59,934 nt of DNA, taken from contig CANJJS010000025.1 of NCBI GenBank assembly GCA_947474705.1, forward strand, positions 1 through 59,934. The letters are read 5' to 3'. Source of the DNA: Acetobacteraceae bacterium (GTDB lineage Bacteria; Pseudomonadota; Alphaproteobacteria; Acetobacterales; Acetobacteraceae). The position numbers were made by a program, and so were the translations under genes. Every line of letters starts with the position of its first letter. Position 1 is the stretch's first letter. Of the stretch, positions 1-7,856 are shown piece after piece. The notes beneath the pieces are model-generated. The model was not told where the DNA came from. It ran no database searches and worked only from the letters and a program-made list of their open reading frames with translations.

Positions 1-6
1 CGCGGA

Positions 7-1263
7 TCACCGCCGCTTTTCGTCGATCTTCGGCAGGAACGCCGCCAGCAGCCCAATCACCGGCAAGTACGAGCAGACCTGATACACATACGCGATCCCC
101 GTTACGTCGGCGATGCGCCCCAGCGCCGCCGCGCCAAGCCCGCCCAACCCGAATGAGAACCCGAACATCATCCCCGCGACCATCCCGACCCGGCCGGGCA
201 TCAGTTCCTGCGCGTAAACAATAATCGCCGGAAACGCCGAGGCCATGATCACCGCGATGATCACCGTCAACACCCCCGTCCACATCAGCCCGGCGTAAGG
301 CAGCATCAACGCGAAAGGCAGCGCGCCCAGAATGGAGAACCAGATCACCGGCTTGCGCCCGAAACGATCCCCGATCGGTCCGCCGATGAAGGTGCCCAAG
401 GCTCCGGCGCCAAGGAAGACAAAGAGATGCAACTGCGCGCTTTGCACGGAGACGTGGAATTTCTCGATCAGATAAAACATGTAGTACGAGCTGAGACTCG
501 CCGTATAAACATTCTTCGAGAACAACAGCGTCAGAATCACCGCCATCGCGAACACCAGCCCCGCCTTGCTCATGGGCGAGACCGCCGCGGACACCGGCGG
601 CGGCGCGCGGCGCCCCCTGCGTGCCGCCATCGCGGGGTGGCGATTGTACCAGAACCCGACATAGGTCAGGATCGCCATCGCCAGCAGCGCGACGAAAGAG
701 AACCAGGCGATGCTGCCTTGTCCCCGCGGCACCACGATGAACGCGGCCAGCAGCGGACCGATGGCCGATCCCGTGGACCCGCCCAATTGAAACAACGACT
801 GCGCCAGCCCGTAACGCCCGCCGGACGCCATGCGCGCGACTCGCGAGGCTTCGGGGTGAAACACCGACGAGCCAATCCCCACCAGTGCCGCCGACAGCAA
901 AATCATCGGATAGGAATCCGCCACCGACAACATCAACAACCCCACCAGGCTGCATGTCATCGCGATCGGCAGGGAGAATGGCTGCGGCCGCTTGTCGGTC
1001 ACGAACCCAACGACCGGCTGTAACATCGACGCCGTCAACTGGAACGCCAGCGTGATCAGGCCGATCTGGGCGAAGTCCAGCCGGTAAGAGTCTTTCAGGA
1101 TCGGATACAGCGCCGGCACCAGCGACTGATTGAGGTCGTTCAGCATGTGGCAAAAGCTGAGCGACACGAGAATCGCGAATGTTGTTCCACTGCCCGCCGC
1201 CGGTGTCTGGGCCTGTGGCTGGGCGATCGGGGCGGCGTTCGCGGGCAGGGTATTTTCGCTCAT
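7..1263 (-). CDS. MFS transporter, fosmidomycin-resistance (Fsr)-like
   Basis: This is a 418-residue inner-membrane major facilitator protein. After a Pro/Ala-rich N-terminus of about 28 residues comes a hydrophobic run with CHMLNDLNQS (about 38-47) and QPVVGFVTDKRP (about 82-93), both typical of the Fsr subfamily of drug and small-molecule exporters. A second loop motif, GDRFGRK, lies in the C-terminal half. I chose the internal ATG at 1261-1263 because GGAAGA precedes it; the longer open frame adds 28 residues that do not look membrane-related. It is transcribed alone at the window edge. The substrate cannot be read from sequence, and Fsr-like proteins export varied compounds. I am confident of the family and not of the drug-resistance role. 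Confidence 0.88.
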   Translation of the reverse strand: MSENTLPANAAPIAQPQAQTPAAGSGTTFAILVSLSFCHMLNDLNQSLVPALYPILKDSYRLDFAQIGLITLAFQLTASMLQPVVGFVTDKRPQPFSLPIAMTCSLVGLLMLSVADSYPMILLSAALVGIGSSVFHPEASRVARMASGGRYGLAQSLFQLGGSTGSAIGPLLAAFIVVPRGQGSIAWFSFVALLAMAILTYVGFWYNRHPAMAARRGRRAPPPVSAAVSPMSKAGLVFAMAVILTLLFSKNVYTASLSSYYMFYLIEKFHVSVQSAQLHLFVFLGAGALGTFIGGPIGDRFGRKPVIWFSILGALPFALMLPYAGLMWTGVLTVIIAVIMASAFPAIIVYAQELMPGRVGMVAGMMFGFSFGLGGLGAAALGRIADVTGIAYVYQVCSYLPVIGLLAAFLPKIDEKRR

Positions 1264-1480
1264 TGTCGTCTTCCGGGCTGGCCCCGCCCAAATGGCATGG
1301 CTGGGGCCGCATAGCACGGCGTGGCGCCGTGCCAGCCATGCATCCATGGCCTGGCAGATACCCGCGCTCTGGCCTTTCCCGATCGCATCGCGCTAAGATT
1401 TGCCACAAAGAGAGGCGAAAGTCTTTTCGCGTTGGGTCTGCCGGCTTCCGGTGGCGTAACGTCCGCTGGAGAGTGCCTGG

Positions 1481-1630
1481 ATGCCGAATACGAGAAAAGA
1501 TGGCAACGGAAACCACGGTTACGTGGCCCCCGTCGCCGGAATCGCGATACTGATAATTGGCTATTGGCTGATCATGGAATGGAAAACCTTGCCCGCGATG
1601 ATCGGATCCGCGATCGCCACGTTTCACTGA
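1481..1630 (+). CDS. Small single-span membrane protein, hypothetical
   Basis: This 49-codon open frame starts at ATG 1481 with GGAGAG about eight bases upstream and stops at 1630, just before the convergent DUF1223 gene. The peptide has a charged, polar N-terminus (about 14 residues), then a hydrophobic stretch VAPVAGIAILIIGYWLIM, then a short tail. That is the shape of a single-span membrane peptide. It lies in an otherwise empty gap between divergent and convergent neighbours. I do not recognise a family. The ribosome binding site and the clean hydrophobic segment argue for a real gene, but chance cannot be excluded for so short a frame. Confidence 0.5.
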   Translation: MPNTRKDGNGNHGYVAPVAGIAILIIGYWLIMEWKTLPAMIGSAIATFH

Positions 1631-1637
1631 CCCGCCG

Positions 1638-2330
1638 TCAGGATGGTTTCGCCGGCGGTAAATCCGCCGCGCCCATGATCCGGCCGCTGGCATCGCGGAG
1701 CAACAACGCCGCCCCGGAGGTGTCTGGGACCGGCGGAAGCGCGAGTCGCCCGCCCGAGATTTCCACGGGGATCGCCTGACGCGCCACGCGATATTCGACG
1801 AGGCGCCGTCCGTGGTTTTCGCCCGCGCCGACTCGCGTGGTTTGTTCCGGATCGTAAACCACCAACAAACCGCTCGCCGCACCTGGCAGCGGACCGATCT
1901 CCGCGGACAACCCGGACGCCTCCCGCCGCAAACCCACCGCCACCATCGGCGCGGGCGCTCCCCCGATCGCCCGCTCCACCTGGGCGCGATCCGATCCAAC
2001 GACCATCGCGGCGCCGTTGACGACCAGCGCCGGCGTGTAAACCTCCTCGCCCAAGGCCCGTGCATAGGAATGTTGCCGCTCCGTCCAGGCGGCTTGCGCG
2101 AACGGATCCCGCCACCCCAGCCGGTTCCAGTAATCGATGTGCCAGGACAGGCAGATCGTGCCGGGCCGCCGCGCCAGCTCGCCCAGCAGCGCGTCCGCGG
2201 GCGGGCAGGACGAACAGCCCTGCGAGGTGAACAATTCCAGCACCGTCACCCCCGCGCCGGCACGGGCACTGGCCCAGACCGGCGGTAAGGTCATTGACAG
2301 CGCGGCGAACGCGAAATGGCGGCGGCGCAT
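1638..2330 (-). CDS. DUF1223 family secreted thioredoxin-like protein
   Basis: This is a 230-residue exported protein. The N-terminus MRRRHF plus a hydrophobic stretch ending near ASARA (about residue 24) looks like a Sec signal peptide. The mature start VTVLELFTSQGCSSCPPAD, with C39-S-S-C42, is the hallmark of DUF1223, a thioredoxin-fold family whose members keep a CxxC-like motif. Later come LSWHIDYWNRLGW and the YTPALVVNG region, also conserved in the family. The start at 2330 is backed by AGGAGA eight bases upstream; the longer frame adds 16 residues without support. The role is probably periplasmic redox or folding, but the biochemistry of DUF1223 is not settled. It is divergent from the hydrolase gene beginning at 2413. 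Confidence 0.85.
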   Translation of the reverse strand: MRRRHFAFAALSMTLPPVWASARAGAGVTVLELFTSQGCSSCPPADALLGELARRPGTICLSWHIDYWNRLGWRDPFAQAAWTERQHSYARALGEEVYTPALVVNGAAMVVGSDRAQVERAIGGAPAPMVAVGLRREASGLSAEIGPLPGAASGLLVVYDPEQTTRVGAGENHGRRLVEYRVARQAIPVEISGGRLALPPVPDTSGAALLLRDASGRIMGAADLPPAKPS

Positions 2331-2412
2331 GCGATTTCTCCTGAGTTGGGTTACAACACCTCGGACTCGTGGCGCCACGAAGCGTTACACCGCCCGCCGG
2401 AAAGGAAACCGC

Positions 2413-3213
2413 ATGCCTTACGCCGACATCGGACCCGTCTCCCTGTCCTACCAGGACACCGGACCCGTGTCGTCCGCGGACGGACCGCCGCTTTTGCTGT
2501 TGCACGAGCTTGGCGGAAGTTCCGAAAGCTGGGCTGGCGTCATTCCGCTCTTGTCGTCCCGCCGCCGGGTCGTCGCGATGGACTGCCGCTGCGCCGGTGG
2601 GTCGGAAAAACCCACGTCTTTCTTCGCGTTCGACGCCCTGGCGGACGATGCCGCCGCGCTGCTGCGCCACCTCGACATCGCCACCGCCGACATCGCCGGC
2701 GCGGCCATGGGCTCGCTTATTGGCATACTGCTGGCGGGCAGGCACCCCGGCCTTGTCCGCCGCCTCGCCATGTTCGCGGTCGCGCCCGACATGAGCGGCC
2801 CCACGGCGGACTACCTGACGGCGCGCGCCGGGCGGGTGCGTCAGGATGGCATGCGCGCGGTCATGGACGCCTCGCTGCGCAACGCCTTTCCCGATGGCTT
2901 CGAGGCGGAGCGCGCCGCGTACCGCCCGATCTATCTGGGCAACGATCCCGCCGCCTATGCGTCTCTGTCGCTCGCTTTGGCCCAGACATCGTTCGGGCCG
3001 GACATCTGGGCCGCCGTCCGCTGTCCGGCGCTGGTTGTCTCCGGCGCGCGCGATTTCATCTGGCCGCCGGAGCTGGGCCGCGAGACCGCGGCGCGCATCG
3101 CCGGAGCCTGCTTTGAAATCCTGCGCGACGCCGGACATTTTCCGCATATGCAGACACAAGCCGCGCTGGCGGAGGCCGCCGGGAGGTTTTTCTCCGGGCC
3201 GGGCGTGCTATGA
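2413..3213 (+). CDS. Alpha/beta hydrolase-fold protein lacking the serine nucleophile
   Basis: This is a 266-residue cytoplasmic protein of the alpha/beta hydrolase fold, closest in layout to enol-lactonase or RutD-like members. The oxyanion region HELGG is at 31-35. The nucleophile elbow reads GAAMG at 96-100, so the expected Ser is Ala98. The acid Asp214 (ARDFIWPP) and the base His242 (DAGHFPHM) are present. The start ATG 2413 follows AAAGGAAACC; upstream in-frame codons would run into the divergent DUF1223 gene. The ppiC-like gene begins 36 bases downstream, possibly co-transcribed. Loss of the nucleophile suggests a non-hydrolytic role, such as a lyase, decarboxylase or binding protein, or an inactive enzyme. 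Confidence 0.85.
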   Translation: MPYADIGPVSLSYQDTGPVSSADGPPLLLLHELGGSSESWAGVIPLLSSRRRVVAMDCRCAGGSEKPTSFFAFDALADDAAALLRHLDIATADIAGAAMGSLIGILLAGRHPGLVRRLAMFAVAPDMSGPTADYLTARAGRVRQDGMRAVMDASLRNAFPDGFEAERAAYRPIYLGNDPAAYASLSLALAQTSFGPDIWAAVRCPALVVSGARDFIWPPELGRETAARIAGACFEILRDAGHFPHMQTQAALAEAAGRFFSGPGVL

Positions 3214-3249
3214 TTTCCGCCGCGAGACCTTAACGAGAAGCGACCGACC

Positions 3250-4149
3250 ATGACCTTATTCTCACGCGCCGTCCCTTGCATGATCGCGGCCATGCTCGTC
3301 ATGGGGGCTGGCGAGCCACCGGGCGGCGAGGTGGTGGCCCAGCGCGGCGATGTCCGCATGACCGCGGCCGATCTGAAGGATGCGTTGACTCTGCTGGATC
3401 CCGCCGCGCGGGCGCAGGTGCTGGCCGCGCCGCAAGGGCTCGCGAACTTCGTCCGCGACCGGCTGGCGAATCTTTCCGTCCTCGCGGAGGCGAAAGCGAA
3501 GGGCTGGGACGCCCAGCCCGAGGTCGTGCGCCGTGCCAACGAGGCCCGCGAGGCGGTGGTGTTGCAAACCTTCCTCGCGTCCGTGGTGCCGCCAGATCCG
3601 ATGTTTCCGACGGAAGCCGAGGTGACGTCCGCCTACGAGAACAATAAGGCGCGTTTGATGGTGCCGAAACAATTGCGGGTGGCGCAGATTGTTTTGACCG
3701 TGAAACCGGGGGCGACGGCGCAGGAGGATGAGGAGACGAAGAGGAAGATCGCGGATTTGCGAGCCCAGGCGCTGAAGCCGAAGGGGGATTTCGCGGAGTT
3801 GGCGAAGAAACATTCGCAGGAACAACCCACCGCGGAGAATGGGGGCGAGGTTGGCTGGCTCCGGGAGCCGGACATGCAGCCGCCGGTGCGGGAGGCGATG
3901 GCGAATGTGCAGGAAGGCGGGATTTCGCAACCGGTGCGGATTCAGGATGGCTGGCACATTGTTAAACTTTTGGGTGTGAAGCCCGCCGGCCCCGTCCCGC
4001 TGGCGGAAGCCAGGCCGCAAATCGTCCAGGCACTGCGCCAGGCCCGGACGCAGCGGCTGATGCGGGCTTATGTGGAAGATATGATCAAAGCCCAGCCGGT
4101 GCAGGTCAACGAAATCGAGTTGAACAAGGCCGCCGCTGGCCTGAAGTAA
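3250..4149 (+). CDS. PpiC-type peptidyl-prolyl cis-trans isomerase (SurA/PrsA-like)
   Basis: This is a 299-residue exported foldase. A signal peptide covers about the first 20-25 residues (LFSRAVPCMIAAMLVMGAG). A helical chaperone-like segment follows to about 130, then one parvulin domain (about 140-250) with LRVAQIVL, GDFAELAKKHS, GGEVGWL and DGWHIVKLLG, the usual rotamase landmarks. The C-terminal helix returns to the chaperone core, as in single-domain SurA or PrsA relatives. It would assist outer-membrane or periplasmic protein folding. It lies 36 bases after the hydrolase gene and is followed by a palindromic repeat that may end transcription. The family is certain; the client proteins are unknown. 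Confidence 0.92.
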   Translation: MTLFSRAVPCMIAAMLVMGAGEPPGGEVVAQRGDVRMTAADLKDALTLLDPAARAQVLAAPQGLANFVRDRLANLSVLAEAKAKGWDAQPEVVRRANEAREAVVLQTFLASVVPPDPMFPTEAEVTSAYENNKARLMVPKQLRVAQIVLTVKPGATAQEDEETKRKIADLRAQALKPKGDFAELAKKHSQEQPTAENGGEVGWLREPDMQPPVREAMANVQEGGISQPVRIQDGWHIVKLLGVKPAGPVPLAEARPQIVQALRQARTQRLMRAYVEDMIKAQPVQVNEIELNKAAAGLK

Positions 4150-4163
4150 TCGCGCGCCGCCTG

Positions 4164-4332
4164 ATACCAACCGGCTTAAAGATTGACTCTCCGCCGGTTC
4201 GTCATCCCCCGACCCGTTCGGGGGACCGGGGGCGGCATGAACCCGCTTTTCTGGCACTCCCGGTGGCCCGATCGTGTCGGGTCATGACGAGCAGAGGGTG
4301 TGCCATGGGTCGATCTTTCGGGCGGCTGGTAT
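4164..4332. repeat. Nested palindromic repeat, type 2, copy 1
   Basis: A core of about 95 bases (roughly 4199-4293) begins GTCATCCCCCGAC and ends GTCGGGTCATGAC, and is about 85% alike by eye to the core at 28761-28857. The core is enclosed by outer arms that pair with each other: ATACCAACCG at 4164-4173 with CGGCTGGTAT at 4323-4332, and AAAGATTGAC with GTCGATCTTT further in. These arms do not match those of the 28.7 kb copy. The element begins 14 bases after the ppiC-like stop codon. It encodes no plausible protein. Confidence 0.8.
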
Positions 4333-4380
4333 AAGCGCCGATCTTTCACGCCCCAGGCCGTCCCCCCGCGCGTGGCCGCG

Positions 4381-4415
4381 AAAAACGCCACGGCCCGGAT
4401 CCCCGGACCGTGGCG
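4381..4415 (-). terminator. Rho-independent terminator of the amidohydrolase/Rieske operon
   Basis: On the minus strand a 13-bp stem (4403-4415 with 4386-4398, one G-U pair) with a four-base loop is followed by TTTTT (4381-4385). It starts eight bases after the stop codon of the carboxymuconolactone-decarboxylase-like gene, which is the expected geometry. Confidence 0.85.
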
Positions 4416-4422
4416 AACAGCC

Positions 4423-4815
4423 TCACGCTTCCGCGCGCAGTTCCTTGAACACTTCCACCGCGACCAGCATCGCGCCGCGCACCAGCGGCGCGCCGATATA
4501 GCCGGACAAATGCACCAGCGCCTCGGCCAGTTCGTCCTCGGTCCAGCCTTGATTCCGCGCGAAACGCAGATGCAGCTTCAACTCTTCCTCGCGGCCGGTT
4601 GAGACATCGGAAATTACCGTGACCAGCGCGCGGGTTTTCAGGTCCAGGCCCGCGCGGGTCCAGAGATTTCCGAAGACGTTTTCCTGTGTGACTTCGGCGA
4701 ATTTTTCCATGATCGGATCGCTGTAAACCGCGCCGTCGAGTTTGGTGGCGAAGGCCTCGCCCATGAGTTTCCGCCGCATCGCGCGGCCCTTGGCGCGCAG
4801 TTCGCTGTCAGCCAT
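4423..4815 (-). CDS. Carboxymuconolactone decarboxylase family protein
   Basis: This is a 130-residue, all-helical CMD-family protein. The segments VTQENVFGNLWTRAGLDLK, RALVTVISDVSTGREEELK and GWTEDELAEALVHLSGYIG match the PcaC-like layout of 4-carboxymuconolactone decarboxylase, including the helical hairpin used in trimer assembly. It lacks the CxxC pair of the AhpD branch, so a peroxidase role is unlikely. The ATG at 4813-4815 follows GGAAAGGAAA; the longer frame adds 20 unsupported residues. It is the last gene of a four-gene minus-strand operon and ends at a strong terminator. A role in ring-cleavage-product metabolism is inferred from the neighbours; the true substrate is unknown. Confidence 0.87.
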   Translation of the reverse strand: MADSELRAKGRAMRRKLMGEAFATKLDGAVYSDPIMEKFAEVTQENVFGNLWTRAGLDLKTRALVTVISDVSTGREEELKLHLRFARNQGWTEDELAEALVHLSGYIGAPLVRGAMLVAVEVFKELRAEA

Positions 4816-4846
4816 GATTCGTTTCCTTTCCCGTTGTGAAACCGTG

Positions 4847-5260
4847 TCAGACCTCGACGACGATATACTCGCCATCGACGGTCACCTGCACGGTTTCCGC
4901 CACGAAGGGGCCTTTGGCAAGGTGCGACCCGGCGACGACCTCGACCTTATAGGTGCGGGCTTTGACGCTTTCCGGATGGCACCAGGACTGGCCGGTCTTG
5001 ATATCGAATTCCCAGCCATGCCAGGGGCAGCGCAGCATTTCGCCATGGCGGGTCAGGGCGTATTCGCCGGGCCGTTTCGACTCGAAACATCCGACCACCG
5101 GCCCGTAACTCAGCGCGGCGCCTTCGTGCGGACAGCGGTTGATCAACGCGTAATGTTCGCCATTGACGTTGAAAACGCAGATCTCCCGCCCCGCCGGGTT
5201 GACGACTTTCTTGCCACCCACCGGAATTTCGCCGGCGGTGGCGACGACATGCCGCGCCAT
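4847..5260 (-). CDS. Rieske [2Fe-2S] ferredoxin
   Basis: This is a 137-residue cytoplasmic Rieske protein. The cluster ligands are visible as CPH (Cys43, His45) and CPWH (Cys78, His81), separated by a slightly long loop (GCFESKRPGEYAL) seen in some stand-alone Rieske proteins of amidohydrolase clusters. There is no oxygenase domain and no membrane anchor, so it should act as an electron carrier or a regulatory subunit rather than as an oxygenase. It starts 9 bases after the stop of the upstream amidohydrolase and ends 31 bases before the next start, so it is co-transcribed. Its partner oxygenase or reductase is not in this window. Confidence 0.92.
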   Translation of the reverse strand: MARHVVATAGEIPVGGKKVVNPAGREICVFNVNGEHYALINRCPHEGAALSYGPVVGCFESKRPGEYALTRHGEMLRCPWHGWEFDIKTGQSWCHPESVKARTYKVEVVAGSHLAKGPFVAETVQVTVDGEYIVVEV

Positions 5261-5269
5261 CGCCGGACC

Positions 5270-6385
5270 TCAGACCGTCAGATTGTAGAAGGAAAGGGCG
5301 TTTTCGCGGAACAACATGCGCTTCTCCTTCTCGGGAATCCGGACTTTCAGGGCATAGCGCGGATCGTCCTGATCCCAGTGCGGATAATCGGTGGAGAACA
5401 TGATGCGGTCCCAGCCGATCCACTCGCATGTCGCGAGGATATCGTCCGGCTGCTCCGGTTCCTCCATCGGCTGCGTCGTGACCCAGATGTTGCGCCGGAT
5501 ATACTCGGACGGCAGCATCTTCAAATGCGGGACTTCCGCGCGCAGCCGCTTATAATGCTTGTCCAAACGCCAGCTTAACGACGGCAGCCAGGCGAACCCG
5601 CCTTCGACCAGCGCGACCCGGAGATTGGGAATGTGCTCGAACACTCCCTCCGTCACCAGGCTGGTGACCAGCGCCTCCTTCGACTGCGGATAGGAGGGAT
5701 GCTCCTCGTGGTAAAACGACGGCCAGCCGCCGCCCGTCGAGGCATGACCGCTGGTGCCGCCCAGATGCAGCGCGATCGGGAAATTATTGGCGGCGCAGGC
5801 CTCCAGGATTTTCCAGTAGCGACGCCGGCCCAAGGGTTCCAGCCCGCGCGGGGGGATCATGACATGGGTGAAACGCCGGTCGCCCGCGCGCAGCTCGATC
5901 TCCTTGATCGCCGCCTCGGTATACTCCGTCGTAATCTGCACCGCCGCCTTCAGCCGCGGTTCCGGATCGCACCAGGTCTGGGCTTCCCATTCGTTCGCCG
6001 CCGTGCACAGCGCCGCGCCGAATTCGACATCGCGTGAATCGCCGCCACGCCCCAATAACGGCATCATCATGCCGAACGACACATCGAACGCGTCGAGCAA
6101 CTGCTCTCGCATCATGTTGAGATTGGAACCGGGATGCCCGCCATCCTCGGGCCAGGCGTCCATCCGCATGCCGGTGCCCGGCGACATCCGCGGATAATTC
6201 GGCGCCGCCACGAACGGCGAGCGCGACCGCGCCCCGATCGTCTGGCGCAGCTCCCGCCACCGCTTCGGCAAAAACGCGTCGAGATCGGCGGGCGATTTCG
6301 TGTAGGGATGCACGTCGCAATCGACAAACCCGAGTATGGCCGGGTCGTTTGTCTGAACCTTCGGAGACTGGGCTGTCGCGCTCAT
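5270..6385 (-). CDS. Amidohydrolase-2 family metal-dependent hydrolase/decarboxylase (A)
   Basis: This is a 371-residue TIM-barrel enzyme of the amidohydrolase-2 group, which includes ACMSD and gamma-resorcylate decarboxylase. The first metal site is Asp24-x-His26 in VDCDVHP. The barrel His is in ALHLGGTSGH and the late Asp in FSTDYPHWDQDDP. The start at 6385 has AGGAGC upstream. It is 16 bases downstream of a second paralogous amidohydrolase and just upstream of the Rieske gene. The pair shares the DYPHW signature but little elsewhere, so they are probably sequential or heteromeric enzymes. The substrate is likely an aromatic or cyclic carboxylate, which is inference from the family. Confidence 0.88.
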   Translation of the reverse strand: MSATAQSPKVQTNDPAILGFVDCDVHPYTKSPADLDAFLPKRWRELRQTIGARSRSPFVAAPNYPRMSPGTGMRMDAWPEDGGHPGSNLNMMREQLLDAFDVSFGMMMPLLGRGGDSRDVEFGAALCTAANEWEAQTWCDPEPRLKAAVQITTEYTEAAIKEIELRAGDRRFTHVMIPPRGLEPLGRRRYWKILEACAANNFPIALHLGGTSGHASTGGGWPSFYHEEHPSYPQSKEALVTSLVTEGVFEHIPNLRVALVEGGFAWLPSLSWRLDKHYKRLRAEVPHLKMLPSEYIRRNIWVTTQPMEEPEQPDDILATCEWIGWDRIMFSTDYPHWDQDDPRYALKVRIPEKEKRMLFRENALSFYNLTV

Positions 6386-6401
6386 GGATCTGGCTCCTGT
6401 G

Positions 6402-7475
6402 TTATGCTCGGTCTTTCAGGCGCGGGTAGGTTTTCATCGCGTTATCGACCAGAATTTTCTGGATCAGATGGTCAGGCAATCCATCCGGCAAGGCGTCGCC
6501 GCCATCGTAGTGCCAGTGCGGATAATCCGTCGAGAACAACAACATGTCCTCGCAATCGATTTGCTCGACGATCTTGCGCGTCATCGCCGCGTTGGGCGGA
6601 GAGTCGAAGGGCTGCGCGGTCAGCCGGACATGCTCGCGCGCATAGTCGGCCGGCGATTTCTCAAGCCAGGGCACCTCGGCGCGGACACCGCGCCAGGTCT
6701 TGTTGGCGCGCCACATCCAGGCGGGCAGCCAGGTCACGCCCGACTCCATCAACACCACCTTCAACCGCGGGAACTCGACGAACACGCCTTCGGAAATCAG
6801 GCTGTTCAAGACACCCGCGAAGCCGGTGGACCATGACGCATAATCCTCCAGATAATACGACGGCCAGCCGAGATTGGTCGGCGGATGCCGGTACGAACTG
6901 CCGGCGTGAATGCCGATCGGCAAATCCAACTGCTCCGCGACCCGGTAAATCGGCCAGTGCTGCCGCCGGCCCAAGGGAATTTCCTGCATTTCCCAGACCA
7001 GCACCTGCACGAACCGAGCATCGACGGCACACCGCTCGATCTCCCGCGCCGCGAGCTCCGGACTGTGCATGGGCACTACGATCGAGGCGCGCAACCTCGG
7101 ATCGCGATCCAGCCACTCCTTCGCCACCCAGTCGTTGATCGCGCGGCAAAACGCGGCCGACAAATCCTCGCTGAAAATCGCCTGCGCGCCGTGCAGAACA
7201 TTGCAAATCGCGTATTTCAGGCCGAACCCGTCCAGAGCCTGCGTCTTCAACATCTGAAAATCGGCGCCGGCCTTGCCCTTGGCGGGCTTCCAGTCGGGAC
7301 GCGCGTTGATCGGCGCATTCGCCGGGAACGCGGCGGCGTCGTAATTGTCGCGATCCAACCCACGCATCTGAAAATGCGCCCGCCAATAATCGTCGAGATA
7401 CGGCATCAACGTCCGCGTATCGGGCAAAGCCGGATGAATGTCGCAGTCGATCGCCCCGGGCATGGGTATGGTCAC
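6402..7475 (-). CDS. Amidohydrolase-2 family metal-dependent hydrolase/decarboxylase (B)
   Basis: This 357-residue enzyme is the first gene of the operon. It has Asp12-x-His14 (IDCDIHP), LPIGIHAGSSYRHPP in mid-barrel and LLFSTDYPHWHYDGG near the end, matching the amidohydrolase-2 fold of its downstream neighbour. The start is GTG at 7473-7475, chosen because AGGGAGG sits six to seven bases upstream and no better ATG exists. It is followed after 16 bases by the second amidohydrolase. A large palindromic repeat begins about 70 bases upstream of it, so its promoter must lie in the short space between the two or beyond the palindrome. Confidence 0.88.
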   Translation of the reverse strand: MTIPMPGAIDCDIHPALPDTRTLMPYLDDYWRAHFQMRGLDRDNYDAAAFPANAPINARPDWKPAKGKAGADFQMLKTQALDGFGLKYAICNVLHGAQAIFSEDLSAAFCRAINDWVAKEWLDRDPRLRASIVVPMHSPELAAREIERCAVDARFVQVLVWEMQEIPLGRRQHWPIYRVAEQLDLPIGIHAGSSYRHPPTNLGWPSYYLEDYASWSTGFAGVLNSLISEGVFVEFPRLKVVLMESGVTWLPAWMWRANKTWRGVRAEVPWLEKSPADYAREHVRLTAQPFDSPPNAAMTRKIVEQIDCEDMLLFSTDYPHWHYDGGDALPDGLPDHLIQKILVDNAMKTYPRLKDRA

Positions 7476-7547
7476 GGACAGCCTCCCTTATGCCCCGACG
7501 ATACGGCGATCCCACCCGCGCGGCAATCGCCGGGCTGGAGCCGCTCT

Positions 7548-7826
7548 GGGCGAGTGAGTGCGGGCGGATGGTCCCGGGGCTTCGCCCCGGACCCCACGGG
7601 GGCGCTGCCCCTCGACCCCGCCAAGGCAGGGCCTTGGATGCCGTCTGTTTGGGGAGTTTGAAGAAGGGGGGCCTACTCGGACGTTGCAACATCACCGATG
7701 GCCCCCCTTCTTCAAACTCCCCAATGAAATGGGTCCAGGGCCCCCGCCCTGGTGGGTTCGAAGGGCAAAGCCCTCGCGGGGTTTGGGGCGGAGCCCCAAG
7801 ACCTATCCGCCCGCCCGCACTCGCCC
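7548..7826. repeat. Large composite palindrome, type 1, copy A
   Basis: About 279 bases fold on themselves at every scale. The outer arms GGGCGAGTG (7548-7556) and CACTCGCCC (7818-7826) pair, conserved 'ggggcttcgcccc'-like modules lie inside, and the centre is a perfect 25-bp stem (7649-7673 with 7700-7724). The 26-base loop contains CGGACGTTGCAAC. The same modules and loop core recur at 10.1 and 28.6 kb, but the central stem sequence is different in each. It fills the gap between the amidohydrolase operon and ppk2, ending 31 bases from the ppk2 stop codon. No protein is encoded. Confidence 0.85.
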
Positions 7827-7856
7827 CGAGGCGCACCCGGCCGGGTGTTTGGCGCG

